From contig NZ_KB849544.1 of the NCBI RefSeq assembly GCF_000368565.1, positions 157,064 through 221,063 on the forward strand: a stretch of 64,000 nucleotides of DNA, written 5' to 3'. The translations under genes and the position numbers were made by a program. Of this stretch, positions 18,715-29,388 are shown piece after piece (the stretch's first letter is position 1; each line of letters opens with the position of its first letter). Under the pieces are notes generated by a model. That model saw only the letters and a list, made by a program, of their open reading frames with translations. It was not told where the DNA came from and did no database searches. This DNA is from Acinetobacter gerneri DSM 14967 = CIP 107464 = MTCC 9824. GTDB taxonomy: Bacteria; Pseudomonadota; Gammaproteobacteria; Pseudomonadales; Moraxellaceae.

Positions 18715-19578
18715 TTACGCATATTTTTTTGAAAATGCAACACAGAAAATCACAGCGATTGAAATGATCATCATTTGATAGCTGACATATTCATGTAAAA
18801 GAAATGCGCAGAGTATGAGTCCTAAAATAGGTTGTATCAATTGCACTTGACCTATTTTTGCGATCCCACCCAAAGCGAGTCCTTTGTACCAAAAAAAGAA
18901 TCCGATGAGCATGCTAAATAACGATACATATAATAGAGCCAATATTTCAGGAGAATTCACATGATCAAAATTAGCTGGCAGATACACCCGTGACAAGATA
19001 AGCATAAAAGGTAAGGTAATAACCAATGCCCAAGAGATCACTTGCCATCCTGCTAAATCTTTAGAGAGTTTTCCGCCTTCTGCATATCCAAATCCACATG
19101 CAACGATCGCACATAGCATGTATAGATCACCGATATTTAAACTTGTGCTTTCGGCTTGATTGAGCATAAAAAACACCACAAAGAAACAGCCCAATAAGGC
19201 AAATAGCCAAAACCGAATTTTGGGTTTTTCATGTGCTCTTATTACTGCAAAAATAGCCGTAGATAACGGTAATATTCCAATAAAGACAACAGATCTTGCT
19301 GCACTAATCGTTTGTAAAGCCAAGGCTGTAAATAATGGAAATCCAATCACAACACCTAAAGCAACGATAATGAGTGATTTAAATTGTTGTTTGTTTGGCG
19401 TGCTTCGACAAAATACAATTAAGCAAAATAATGCGATTAATCCTGCAATTGTCGCTCTTAAAATCGTTAAATATTCTGGACTAAAACCATTAATCGCAAT
19501 ACGTGTTGCAGGCATAGAACCTGCAAAAATGACGACACCGATACAGCCATAAATCAAACCCAAATTTGTTTTATTCAT
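18715..19578 (-). CDS. EamA/DMT-family transporter
   Basis: The 287 residues contain about ten hydrophobic segments arranged as two EamA repeats, typical of inner-membrane drug/metabolite exporters. Conserved features include PATRIAINGFSPEYLTILRA in helix 1-2 and LIQPILGLILCAFLLHE in the second repeat. The substrate is unknown. It is divergently transcribed from a MocR-type regulator with shared operator-like repeats, so that regulator probably controls it. Confidence 0.85.
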   Translation of the reverse strand: MNKTNLGLIYGCIGVVIFAGSMPATRIAINGFSPEYLTILRATIAGLIALFCLIVFCRSTPNKQQFKSLIIVALGVVIGFPLFTALALQTISAARSVVFIGILPLSTAIFAVIRAHEKPKIRFWLFALLGCFFVVFFMLNQAESTSLNIGDLYMLCAIVACGFGYAEGGKLSKDLAGWQVISWALVITLPFMLILSRVYLPANFDHVNSPEILALLYVSLFSMLIGFFFWYKGLALGGIAKIGQVQLIQPILGLILCAFLLHEYVSYQMMIISIAVIFCVAFSKKYA

Positions 19579-19640
19579 AAGGTTTTCCCAACAAGAATTG
19601 CAATAAATTTATCGCTTTTAACGCTAGGTTTGCTATGAAC

Positions 19641-19690
19641 AATACAGTACAATTTAAAATAACTGTTATGGTCTGTATACCAATACAGTT
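19641..19690. promoter_or_regulatory. MocR-type operator repeats between transporter and regulator
   Basis: ATACAG occurs at 19642-19647 and 19683-19688, exactly 41 bp apart (about four helical turns). An inverted copy CTGTAT at 19673-19678 makes a palindrome CTGTAT-ACCA-ATACAG with the second. Direct plus inverted hexamers in a divergent promoter are typical of MocR regulator sites. Binding itself is inferred. Confidence 0.55.
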
Positions 19691-19708
19691 TATATAAAAG
19701 AGCGATTT

Positions 19709-21103
19709 ATGAGCAAATTTACTAAAATAGATCAAGTTTTTAACTTAATAAAACAGCAAATTGATCAAAAAAAATTAACAGAGGGTACACGCCTGTCCTC
19801 AGTACGATTAATGGCAAAACAGTTAGGATTTTCAGTGTCGACGATCGTTGAAGCTTATGCTCGTTTACAAGCTGAAAATCTCATAGAGTCTAGGACAGGT
19901 TCAGGATATTTTGTGGTAAAGCAAAATGCCCAAACCTTCATGCCTGAACTTGATCAAGTTTTTATCTATGATCGTGAAGTTGACCCACTCTGGATATCGA
20001 GACAATCGCTAGAAAATCAAATCGGTGTATTAAAACCCGGTTGTGGTTGGTTACCATCAGATTGGTTACCAGAACAATCAATACGGAAAAGTTTGAAACA
20101 GATTGCAAAATTAGAACATCTAGTTTTGACTGATTATGCAACCCCACAAGGACATAAAGCACTTCGTCAGTTGATTGCGAAACGTAAAGAATCATTCGAA
20201 ATTTATGTGAATAGTACAAATGTTTTATTGGTTGATTCTGCAACTCAAGCGATCGATTTAATCTTTAGACAATCATTAAGTGCTGGGGACGTGATCATCA
20301 TTGATGATCCTTGTTATTTTAATTTTCAAGCACTCATCAAAGCGCATAAGTTGCAAACGATCGCAATTCCGTTTACAGAAAATGGACCCGATATCGATAA
20401 GTTCGAGCAAGCTTTGCACTATAAACCAAAGTTTTATCTTACCAATTCTGCGATACACAACCCCACCGGGGCAACTTTATCACTGCATACAGCCTTTAAA
20501 ATCGCACAGCTCTGTGAGCAAAATGAGATAACAATCATAGAAGATGATATTTTTGCTGATTTTGAAGAACATGCTGCACCACGATATGCTGCTTTGTCAG
20601 GTATTGAAAATGTTATACAAATTGGCAGTTTTTCTAAGACGATTTCTTCGTCATTTCGTATTGGTTATATCATCACAAATCAAAGCAATATTGATCAATT
20701 GATTGACTTAAAAATCGCTACAAATTTCACCAACAATCAACTCAATTCAGAAATCGTATTTCACGTCTTGATGGATCCGACTTATCTCAAACATCTAGAT
20801 TGGATGAAAAAGCGTTTAAATTTTCTAAGAAATGATACGATTAAAAAACTTGAAAGTTTATCTATTATTCCGTGGACCATTCCCAAATCTGGTTTATTTT
20901 TATGGTGTAAATTGCCAGATCACATCGATGCATCCGCTTTATCCAAGCAGTGTATAAAAGAAGGAATTATCTTAGCACCGGGAAATGCATTTAGCCAATC
21001 AAAAACTGCTCATCAATTTATGAGATTCAATGTTGCTCAGTGCCAAGATAAAAAAGTCTGGGACGTTTTGACACAGGCAATTGAGCAACTAAAAGCAAAG
21101 TGA
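19709..21103 (+). CDS. MocR-family regulator (GntR HTH fused to aminotransferase domain)
   Basis: The 464 residues start with a GntR winged helix (LSSVRLMAKQLGFSVSTIVEAYARLQAENLIESRTGSGYFV, ~28-72). A fold-type I PLP domain follows, with NSAIHNPTGATLS, EDDIFADF and the PLP lysine in SFSKTISSSFRIGY. MocR proteins use PLP or a PLP adduct as effector and usually control a divergent gene, here the EamA transporter. The ATG is 20 nt past the operator palindrome, so autoregulation is likely. Confidence 0.88.
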   Translation: MSKFTKIDQVFNLIKQQIDQKKLTEGTRLSSVRLMAKQLGFSVSTIVEAYARLQAENLIESRTGSGYFVVKQNAQTFMPELDQVFIYDREVDPLWISRQSLENQIGVLKPGCGWLPSDWLPEQSIRKSLKQIAKLEHLVLTDYATPQGHKALRQLIAKRKESFEIYVNSTNVLLVDSATQAIDLIFRQSLSAGDVIIIDDPCYFNFQALIKAHKLQTIAIPFTENGPDIDKFEQALHYKPKFYLTNSAIHNPTGATLSLHTAFKIAQLCEQNEITIIEDDIFADFEEHAAPRYAALSGIENVIQIGSFSKTISSSFRIGYIITNQSNIDQLIDLKIATNFTNNQLNSEIVFHVLMDPTYLKHLDWMKKRLNFLRNDTIKKLESLSIIPWTIPKSGLFLWCKLPDHIDASALSKQCIKEGIILAPGNAFSQSKTAHQFMRFNVAQCQDKKVWDVLTQAIEQLKAK

Positions 21104-21263
21104 TCTTCACATAGATGTAAAGCGCAAAATATTTGAAATGTATTAAGATTTATGAATAATATTAATTGATATTTCTATTAAAATAATCAAATTGTCATTT
21201 GGTAAAAGTACAATTGGGCAGACAATTTACTCAGTATAGTCCTTAAAATGAAGATGAAAATTC

Positions 21264-21908
21264 ATGAAAATAGTTGAAGTACCAAGCCCTATAAATTTAC
21301 AAGATCCTACTGATGCGATGGTTTGGGCAAATGAAGCAAATATCAAGCGTCCATGGCGTTATGATTTTTTTAATTATTATGTGAATTATATAAACAATTT
21401 AAATCCAGTACAGTATCCAAATATCCAAGTTTTAGAAATTGGCTCAGGTCCTGGTTTCCTCGCTAAAGCGATTTTACAAACCTGTCCTAGAGTTCATTAT
21501 GTTGCTTTGGATTTTTCTGAGTCTATGCATATTTTTTCGAAAAATACATTATTAGATAATGAGTTAAGTCGAGCAACTTATATTTTAAAAGATTTTAAAA
21601 CAGAGGATTGGCATCAACAATTTGCAAAATTTGATGTAGTCATCATTCATCAGGCTCTACATGAGCTTCGACACAAATCTTATGCACACAAATTTCATCA
21701 ACAGGTGCGTCAATTATTGCATGATGATTCAACTTATTTTGTTTGTGATCATTTGATTTATGAAAATAATCATTTGAATCCTCACTTTAATAATCAACTA
21801 TTTATGAGTAAAGATGAACATTATCAAAACTTCAAAGATACTGGGTTTTCACAGATTGAAACTGCTTTAGAAATAAAAGGGTTGTGCTTATTTAAAGTAC
21901 AACCCTAA
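21264..21908 (+). CDS. Class I SAM-dependent methyltransferase
   Basis: The 214 residues carry the SAM-binding motif I VLEIGSGPGFLAKAIL (~60-75), motif II YVALDFSES, and a post-motif FDVVIIHQALHELRHKSYAH. The Rossmann-like fold and size fit a small-molecule methyltransferase, but the substrate is unknown. An inverted repeat overlaps the 3' end. No neighbour hints at a pathway. Confidence 0.8.
   Translation: MKIVEVPSPINLQDPTDAMVWANEANIKRPWRYDFFNYYVNYINNLNPVQYPNIQVLEIGSGPGFLAKAILQTCPRVHYVALDFSESMHIFSKNTLLDNELSRATYILKDFKTEDWHQQFAKFDVVIIHQALHELRHKSYAHKFHQQVRQLLHDDSTYFVCDHLIYENNHLNPHFNNQLFMSKDEHYQNFKDTGFSQIETALEIKGLCLFKVQP
21878..21906. terminator. Terminator-like hairpin overlapping the end of the methyltransferase gene
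   Basis: AGGGTTGT and ACAACCCT pair across a short loop and include the last codons of the methyltransferase gene. On the other strand it lies just downstream of the phospholipase D gene. Confidence 0.5.
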
Positions 21909-21932
21909 GTGATTTGTATATTACTTAAATAT

Positions 21933-23489
21933 TTACATCATCCATTCAAGTGGTAAGTATGAAACCGTTTTCATTACAAATCTTTGAAAACGGGTACTTT
22001 GCGGATCTGTTTGATATTCTATTATTTTTCCATCTGGCTGATATTCAAGCCAAATTAATTCACCATTTTGATTTAGTTTTAATTCATAGGCGACTTTATG
22101 TAATGTTTGGTCTAACAATTTTGAAACTTGTTCTTGTAACTGATCTGATTCTATAGCCAAACCAACTTCAGTATTGAGATGAAATGACCTTGGATCTAGG
22201 TTGAAAGATCCAATAAAAACTTTATTGTCCACATCTAAAAATTTAGCATGTAAGCTTGATTTGTTTTTTCCTTTTTTAGGAATGACATTTCCAGTAACGA
22301 CTTCATACCAAGTACGATGCTTACGTTCTATATACGGTTTAAACTCGTAAAGTTTAACGCCATTTTTTAACAAGTCCACTCGATATTTTTGATAAAAAGC
22401 ATGAACTAAGGCAACGTCATTTGCCACAAATGAATTGGTTAACACTCGAACTTTCACATTATTATTTGCAACACTAGTGAGATATTCAGTTCCTTCTTTT
22501 GTCGGTACAAAGTATGCTGAAATCAAATCCATTTCTTCTTTAGGCTGACCTAATTTATGGATAATTTGATTATAAATTAGGTCATTTTCAGAAGCTTTAC
22601 CTAAGGTCTTTTTAGGTGAATCTGCAAGGAAATGTGCTTTAGCCCAATTGATATGGCTAATATGCAATTCATTTTCAAGTTCTTGTAATTCTTGATTTAC
22701 TTTGTTATCTGTTTGAACATCCTTTCTCTTTAACTTATTAAATTCGACGCGTAACTTATTTAATTGATCTGATTTAGGCTCACCTAAAAATTGTTGAACA
22801 GGGTAGCTTAACTCGCTATTCCAAAACTCTAAAAATACATCATTTGCATGTAAAACTGCTGTACCAAAAAATAGAACATCCATATCAGTAAATTGAAAAG
22901 ATTCACTCGCATCAAAATATTCACTACTAATATTTCGCCCTCCAGTAACAGCGATTGCACCATCAGCGATAATTAATTTATTATGCATACGATGATTGAT
23001 TTGTTTAAGTCTAAAAATATAGTCATAAACACGAAATTTTCGAAATTTGTATGGATTATAAAATTTAATTTGAATATTGGGATGAGAAATCAATGCTTTA
23101 AGCTGTTTATCAATTTTTGTACCATTCTGATCATCGACGAGTAACCGTACTTTTACCCCACGATCTGCAGCTTTAAGTAATTCGCTTAACATCAAATTAC
23201 CAATAAAATCATCTGCCCAAATATAATATTGTAAATCAAGGGTATATTTTGCTTCACGTATCAAATGCACACGCGCTGCGATGCTTTGAAATGCCTCACT
23301 CATCGCCAAGTAAGCAGTTAGCCCTTGTTGTATTTTTTCATTTGCATCGGCTTCATTGATCCAATGCTCAGCATGAACTGTAATTGGCTGGTCTTGTTTT
23401 GATTGATTCATAGATAAATTACATCCTGTGAATGTCGTGACAATCAAAAGTAATATGATCGAAGTAATAAACTTTTGTTGATATTTCAT
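21933..23489 (-). CDS. Phospholipase D / cardiolipin-synthase-like lipoprotein
   Basis: The 518 residues have two HKD motifs: His169-Lys171-Asp176 in HNKLIIADGAIAVTGGRN and His414-Lys416-Asp421 in HAKFLDVDNKVFIGSFN. This is the paired active site of PLD-family transferases. The N-terminus is a hydrophobic signal with a possible lipobox cysteine at Cys23 (TFTGC), though the -3 residue is atypical. It probably acts on phospholipids at the envelope, as ClsC-like cardiolipin synthases do. The exact reaction is inferred. Confidence 0.85.
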   Translation of the reverse strand: MKYQQKFITSIILLLIVTTFTGCNLSMNQSKQDQPITVHAEHWINEADANEKIQQGLTAYLAMSEAFQSIAARVHLIREAKYTLDLQYYIWADDFIGNLMLSELLKAADRGVKVRLLVDDQNGTKIDKQLKALISHPNIQIKFYNPYKFRKFRVYDYIFRLKQINHRMHNKLIIADGAIAVTGGRNISSEYFDASESFQFTDMDVLFFGTAVLHANDVFLEFWNSELSYPVQQFLGEPKSDQLNKLRVEFNKLKRKDVQTDNKVNQELQELENELHISHINWAKAHFLADSPKKTLGKASENDLIYNQIIHKLGQPKEEMDLISAYFVPTKEGTEYLTSVANNNVKVRVLTNSFVANDVALVHAFYQKYRVDLLKNGVKLYEFKPYIERKHRTWYEVVTGNVIPKKGKNKSSLHAKFLDVDNKVFIGSFNLDPRSFHLNTEVGLAIESDQLQEQVSKLLDQTLHKVAYELKLNQNGELIWLEYQPDGKIIEYQTDPQSTRFQRFVMKTVSYLPLEWMM

Positions 23490-23548
23490 CTTATTTATAT
23501 CCTCATATTTCGATCATATCATCAAGTTAATAGTTGAATCCGTAATAA

Positions 23549-24718
<1,170 letters not shown>

Positions 24719-24750
24719 TCATTGATGATTTTTTTAAAAGCTTAAGTTTA

Positions 24751-24788
24751 AAAATAAGGGGCTATTTCGATAGCTTCTTATTTTTTAA
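24751..24788 (+). terminator. Rho-independent terminator after frmA
   Basis: AAAATAAG and GCTAT pair with ATAGC and CTTATTTT around TTCG, ending in a T run. The next gene begins 12 bp later, so its promoter may overlap this hairpin or readthrough may occur. Confidence 0.7.
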
Positions 24789-24799
24789 GGAATTTAAAA

Positions 24800-25264
24800 A
24801 TGAAAATAATGCGTATGCTCGGCATTTTAAACGTGTATTTATTAAGTACGACGCTATGGGCGAATCAAGTTCCAAACCAAAAAAATAATGATAATGCGAT
24901 CTATACGGATCAATTCAAACAGACACAGCTCTACCAAAATTTTGCACATGACTGCCGAATATTAGACCTTGAGCATTGGACACATCCAAGTTTAGGGGTT
25001 TTTAAGAAATTTCACATAAAAATTGAACAAGTTCAGCTTTGTAATCAGGGGAAATATCCAATATTTATCGGTGAATCAAAATATGATTTATCCTCAACAC
25101 CCAATCAAAAATATGCAAATGATTTTTTCACAGCTTTGGCGAAAAGTAATGCCTATTGGAGTTTTGCTTTTGTAGAAACGCTCAGTCAAGACATTCACTA
25201 TCTCAATATCCAGAAAAAGACATTACAGATTGATCATCAATATGAATCTTATCATAAGAAATAA
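24800..25264 (+). CDS. Exported hypothetical protein
   Basis: The 154 residues begin with a signal peptide (MKIMRMLGILNVYLLSTTLWA, cleavage near residue 21). The mature domain has two cysteines (HDCRI, VQLCNQG) that could form a disulfide. No known domain is apparent. Its ATG follows AAGGAATTTAAAA. Function unknown. Periplasmic location is inferred from the signal. Confidence 0.6.
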   Translation: MKIMRMLGILNVYLLSTTLWANQVPNQKNNDNAIYTDQFKQTQLYQNFAHDCRILDLEHWTHPSLGVFKKFHIKIEQVQLCNQGKYPIFIGESKYDLSSTPNQKYANDFFTALAKSNAYWSFAFVETLSQDIHYLNIQKKTLQIDHQYESYHKK

Positions 25265-25292
25265 AAAACGGGCATGACGCCCGTTCTTTAAT
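25265..25292. terminator. Terminator shared by the exported protein gene and tyrB
   Basis: ACGGGC and GCCCGT form a perfect stem around ATGAC, with A-run before and T-rich end after. It lies between convergent genes. Confidence 0.8.
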
Positions 25293-25305
25293 GATATAGC
25301 AAGAC

Positions 25306-26523
25306 TTATGCAGTCGCTGCTTCAGTAGCTTTAATCACTTCTGCGACAGAAGTTGCAACATAATCAATATTATGAAGGTTTAAACCAGCTACACACATAC
25401 GGCCACTACGAACCAAATAAATCGCATATTTGTCTTTCAAAATATCAACTTGTTCAGCAGATAAGCCAGTATAACTAAACATACCTTGTTGCTTCACTAA
25501 ATAGCTAAAATCACGTTCAGGCATGGCTTTTGAAAGCTGAGCAAATAGTATGTCACGCATTTTAGCAATACGTTCACGCATTTCTTTGAGTTCAGCTTCC
25601 CAAGTTGCAGTCAATTCAGCATTATTTAAAACATTGTCTACCAAAAGCGCACCAGTCGTTGGCGGGCTAGAGTAGATACGACGAACGGTCGCTTTCAATT
25701 GTCCTAATACATTTTTGGCAGCTTCTTGGTCATCACAAACAAAAGTCAAACCGCCAACACGCTCACCATAAAGTGAGAAGATTTTTGAGAATGAATTACT
25801 GACAATAAAATTTAAACCAGCTTGATCAAGTGCACGGATTGCATAAGCATCTTCATCTAGACCTTGACCAAAACCTTGATAAGCAATGTCTAAAAATGGA
25901 ATAAGATCTTGTGCTTTAAGTACTTCGATGACTTGATCCCATTCAGCAGGCGATAAGTCAGCCCCAGTCGGGTTATGACAACATGGGTGCAAAAGTACGA
26001 TACTTTTCGCTGGAAGTTTCTTCAATTCATCAAGCATTGCTTGAACATCTACACCATTGGTTTCTGCATCGAAATATGGATAGAAATGTGATTTGATGCC
26101 TGCGCCATTAAAAATCGCAATATGATTTTCCCAAGTCGGTTGGCTTACCCAAACATCTGACTCTGGGAAATATTTTTTTAAGAAATCAGCACCCACTTTA
26201 AGCGCGCCTGAACCGCCTAAAGTTTGAATCGTTACAGCACGACCTTCTTTGCGTGCTGGGCTATCTTTGCCTAAAACAAGCTGTTGCGTTGCTTCATCAT
26301 AAGACTTTAAACCATCCATAGGTAAATACGATTTTACCTTATCATTGGTCGGTGCAATATTTTTATAAGCAGCTTTTACCGCTTCAAGTTGTGGCACGAT
26401 TGTGTCTTCAGTGTAATAAAGACCAATACTAAGATTGACCTTTTGAGTCCGTGCGTCCTTATTAAATTCTTCCATGAGAGAAAGAATCGGATCTCCCGCA
26501 TAAGGATCTACATGTTGAAACAT
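25306..26523 (-). CDS. tyrB: Aromatic amino acid aminotransferase
   Basis: The 405 residues are an aspartate/aromatic aminotransferase of the I-alpha class: [32 protein letters not shown], the PLP lysine in [16 protein letters not shown], and SGRMCVAGL near the end. It interconverts tyrosine and phenylalanine with their keto acids and may also act on aspartate. TyrB is favoured over AspC by overall look; this is not certain. A 530-bp promoter region lies upstream. Confidence 0.85.
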   Translation of the reverse strand: MFQHVDPYAGDPILSLMEEFNKDARTQKVNLSIGLYYTEDTIVPQLEAVKAAYKNIAPTNDKVKSYLPMDGLKSYDEATQQLVLGKDSPARKEGRAVTIQTLGGSGALKVGADFLKKYFPESDVWVSQPTWENHIAIFNGAGIKSHFYPYFDAETNGVDVQAMLDELKKLPAKSIVLLHPCCHNPTGADLSPAEWDQVIEVLKAQDLIPFLDIAYQGFGQGLDEDAYAIRALDQAGLNFIVSNSFSKIFSLYGERVGGLTFVCDDQEAAKNVLGQLKATVRRIYSSPPTTGALLVDNVLNNAELTATWEAELKEMRERIAKMRDILFAQLSKAMPERDFSYLVKQQGMFSYTGLSAEQVDILKDKYAIYLVRSGRMCVAGLNLHNIDYVATSVAEVIKATEAATA

Positions 26524-26935
26524 GGTTTCAGTCCTATTCTAAAATAAAATGAGCATTTTGCTTTTGGCTTCGAAATAGATGTATTGATCATAAGCAGATC
26601 AGATTTTATTGACGTTCAGACACAGTATTACGAAATACAGTTTTCCTTGTGCATATCGCGGTCTATAAAATGCAAATACAATATTTCATCGTATTAAAAT
26701 ACCGAAATATTGCCCCAAAAGGTAGCAAATTCGAGAGATTTCTTATTTATTTTATAAAGAAAATCTAGGGAAAATGAAAACAACACTATATTTTGTACAA
26801 ATCTTCGCAAATGCAGGTGATTCAAGCATCTCAGTATTGAATTTCATGCAATAAAATACGAAATTTTATATTGTAAGAATTACATAAATGATGAAATAAA
26901 AAACAATTAGAAAAATACATATGGTAAATCTTAAC

Positions 26936-26954
26936 AATAATTATTATCATTTAC
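26936..26954. promoter_or_regulatory. Fur-box-like site 1
   Basis: AATAAT-TATTAT-C-ATTTAC agrees with the 19-bp Fur consensus at 14 positions by eye. It is about 100 bp upstream of the TonB receptor start and probably overlaps its promoter. Confidence 0.5.
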
Positions 26955-27019
26955 ATGTTTTGTAAAGATTACCTTATCTTCCACGCTCTTCGATAGAGCA
27001 ATTTTTTAAACCCCACATT

Positions 27020-27038
27020 GTAAATGATTATCGTTTGC
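27020..27038. promoter_or_regulatory. Fur-box-like site 2
   Basis: GTAAATGATTATCGTTTGC agrees with the Fur consensus at 13 of 19 positions by eye and lies 17 bp upstream of the receptor start codon. Two adjacent sites strengthen the case for iron control. Confidence 0.55.
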
Positions 27039-27054
27039 TTTTGAGATCAAAATT

Positions 27055-29337
27055 ATGGGCTCAGTATTTATATCTTCACACTTAGATCGAGACTATACAT
27101 CATCTAAAACCACTACTTGTTTGAAATATTCATGTCTTTATGCCTGTGTGGCAAGTCTCATGTTCGGTGCAGTATCTGTACATGCTGAAGATTCTGCTGC
27201 ATTAGCGAATAGCAATGCTGAAAGTGAAATGACAAAAGTCATGTTAAAAACCATAAAAGTAGAGGCCGTTTCTGAAGATCAAGCAGCACAATCGCAAACG
27301 ATTATTTCACGTGATCAATTAGACCAACAGGGCGCAAATGATATGGCGAGCATCGTCAAATATTTGCCATTGGTTAGTGCACCTAAAGCGGTTAGTGGGG
27401 GTGGAAGTTCGTGGGATAGCGCAGGAACAAGTGGATACAATATCCGTGGTGTTGATGGCAACCGTGTTGGACTAGATGTCGATGGTATCGATCTAGCCGG
27501 CACTGCGCCAGAACCAGCATCAAATCGTGCAAATAGTTATGGTGTTGGACGTGACTATATTGATCCAGAAATGTTTAATCAAATTGATATTATTTCTGGT
27601 ACAAGTAGCGTAAAAACAGATGGGATTGGCGGACGAGTTTCGTTTAAAACCAAGTCACCAGAAGATTATGTGAATGCCAATAATCCAATCTTTGCATCGT
27701 ATAAAGCTGCTTATGATTCAGCAAATGAAGCATGGCTCAATAGTGTTACCGCTGCCGCTGGAAACCATGTTCTTAAAGGTTTGGTTTCTTATGCACATCG
27801 TGATGGGCATGAAACAAAATCAGAAGGTACACGTAAAGAAAACCCTGTAGATTGGTCATCAGATGCGATTTTGACACGTTTATTATGGAATCCTACAGAT
27901 CAACATCAATTAGGATTCACTTTTGATTACTATAAACGTGATAAAGATAGTTTTATTGACTCAGAAACTTTAGGTGGAACCCGAACCTATCCTAAAGGTG
28001 GTAATCAAAGTGAAACCACTGAACGTCAACGTTTCTCTTTAGATCATGTCTATAAAGCTGATTTGACTTTATTTGATCAATTAAATAGTCAAATTTTTTA
28101 TCAAAAATCAACCAATGACAATTTACTCGATACGTACTATCTGACCTATCCTCGTCAAATTCAAAATAATTTAAAAAATGAAGTATATGGCTTTAATACA
28201 GATGCTTTAAAGAAAGTGAATAATCACTTGATTCGTTATGGATTGTCTTATTTAAACTCTCAAGATGAAAGACCATGGGTTTCGACTAATCTCAATACAG
28301 GTGTAGCGACTCAAACTAATTTTATGTTGGCATCTGAAACAGATAAATATGCAGCTTATATCAATGATGAAATGTCATTTGATCTGTTTGATCGTGAGCT
28401 AAAAGTCACACCTGGTGTACGTTATGAGTATCAGTCATTTAAACCTAAAAATGCAGAGCAAACTCTAAATTCGACTGAAAAACAAAATCAAATTCAAGCA
28501 AAAAATAATGATTATATTGCACCAAATTTAGCGATTTCGTATCAGATAGCACCACAATATTTAAGTTATTTTAAATATAACTTTGGTGCGCGAATCCCCA
28601 CTGCAAGTGAAATGGCAGGAAGCTACGATACTGGTCGTGGATATTCAGTGATTGGTAATACAAATCTAAAAAAAGAAACGAGCAATGCCTTTGAGATCGG
28701 TTTAAAAAGCCAACCTATTTCAGGCATTAAGTTCAATCTTGCTGCTTTTTACACAAAGTATAAAAACTTTATTGATTATAAACAGTTAGATCAGCCTTTA
28801 GAGGGTGATGCGATGTTTACTTATCAATTACAAAACCTCGCAAATGTTGACATCTGGGGAGCAGAACTCGAAACCTCAATTGATTTGGGTGAGTTTTTCC
28901 AAAAGGCAGATGGATTTAGTGTGGCACTTGCAGCAGGAAAAAGTAAGGGCACATCAAAAAGTAAAACTGGTGAAAAAGGCGGTGTAAATTCAGTGCAACC
29001 TGAAAAAGCTAGCCTAAGTTTTTCATATGATGATCCTGCAAAACGTTACGGCTTATCTGCCATTACTACAGCTGTAGGCAGCAAACAAGCCAGTAAAGAT
29101 TCAAGCATTCAAAGCTCAGGCGATAGTTATCACACAGTTCCTGGCTATGCAACGATGGACCTAAATGCATATTGGAATGTCAATAAATTTACAAAAATCA
29201 ATCTTGGGCTAAATAACGTCTTTGACAAAAAGTATTGGGAATACTCAACCGTTAGCACACTCACTTCAGACAATTTAATTGATCGCGCAACACAACCAGG
29301 GCGCAATGTTTTTGCCAGCATCGAATTCAAATATTGA
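27055..29337 (+). CDS. TonB-dependent haem/haemoglobin-type outer-membrane receptor
   Basis: The 760 residues have a long signal region (cleavage near 44, after SVHA). A plug domain follows (~70-190: DMASIVKYLPLVS, YNIRGVDGNRVGLDVDGI, IDIISGTSSVKTDGIGGRVSFKT). The 22-strand barrel ends in IEFKY. GARIPTASEM and GNTNLKKETSNAFEIG correspond to the FRAP and NPNL motifs of haem and haemoglobin receptors. It should import haem or a related ligand with TonB energy. Two Fur-like boxes precede it, and an EF-hand and a DUF6607 gene follow closely. Confidence 0.85.
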   Translation: MGSVFISSHLDRDYTSSKTTTCLKYSCLYACVASLMFGAVSVHAEDSAALANSNAESEMTKVMLKTIKVEAVSEDQAAQSQTIISRDQLDQQGANDMASIVKYLPLVSAPKAVSGGGSSWDSAGTSGYNIRGVDGNRVGLDVDGIDLAGTAPEPASNRANSYGVGRDYIDPEMFNQIDIISGTSSVKTDGIGGRVSFKTKSPEDYVNANNPIFASYKAAYDSANEAWLNSVTAAAGNHVLKGLVSYAHRDGHETKSEGTRKENPVDWSSDAILTRLLWNPTDQHQLGFTFDYYKRDKDSFIDSETLGGTRTYPKGGNQSETTERQRFSLDHVYKADLTLFDQLNSQIFYQKSTNDNLLDTYYLTYPRQIQNNLKNEVYGFNTDALKKVNNHLIRYGLSYLNSQDERPWVSTNLNTGVATQTNFMLASETDKYAAYINDEMSFDLFDRELKVTPGVRYEYQSFKPKNAEQTLNSTEKQNQIQAKNNDYIAPNLAISYQIAPQYLSYFKYNFGARIPTASEMAGSYDTGRGYSVIGNTNLKKETSNAFEIGLKSQPISGIKFNLAAFYTKYKNFIDYKQLDQPLEGDAMFTYQLQNLANVDIWGAELETSIDLGEFFQKADGFSVALAAGKSKGTSKSKTGEKGGVNSVQPEKASLSFSYDDPAKRYGLSAITTAVGSKQASKDSSIQSSGDSYHTVPGYATMDLNAYWNVNKFTKINLGLNNVFDKKYWEYSTVSTLTSDNLIDRATQPGRNVFASIEFKY

Positions 29338-29388
29338 TCTTTTTATAAAGATCAATTTTGAAAGCTAGTATTGAAAAAGGAAATCATC

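Larger units (their letters stand above)
26524..27054. other. Divergent promoter region of tyrB and the TonB receptor operon
   Basis: About 530 bp, AT-rich, no gene. The right side contains two Fur-like boxes near 26936 and 27020. The tyrB side has the repeated near-identical tracts AATACGAAAT and AATACCGAAATA (several copies of ATACGAAAT at 26630-26870), which may be regulator sites. Confidence 0.5.
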
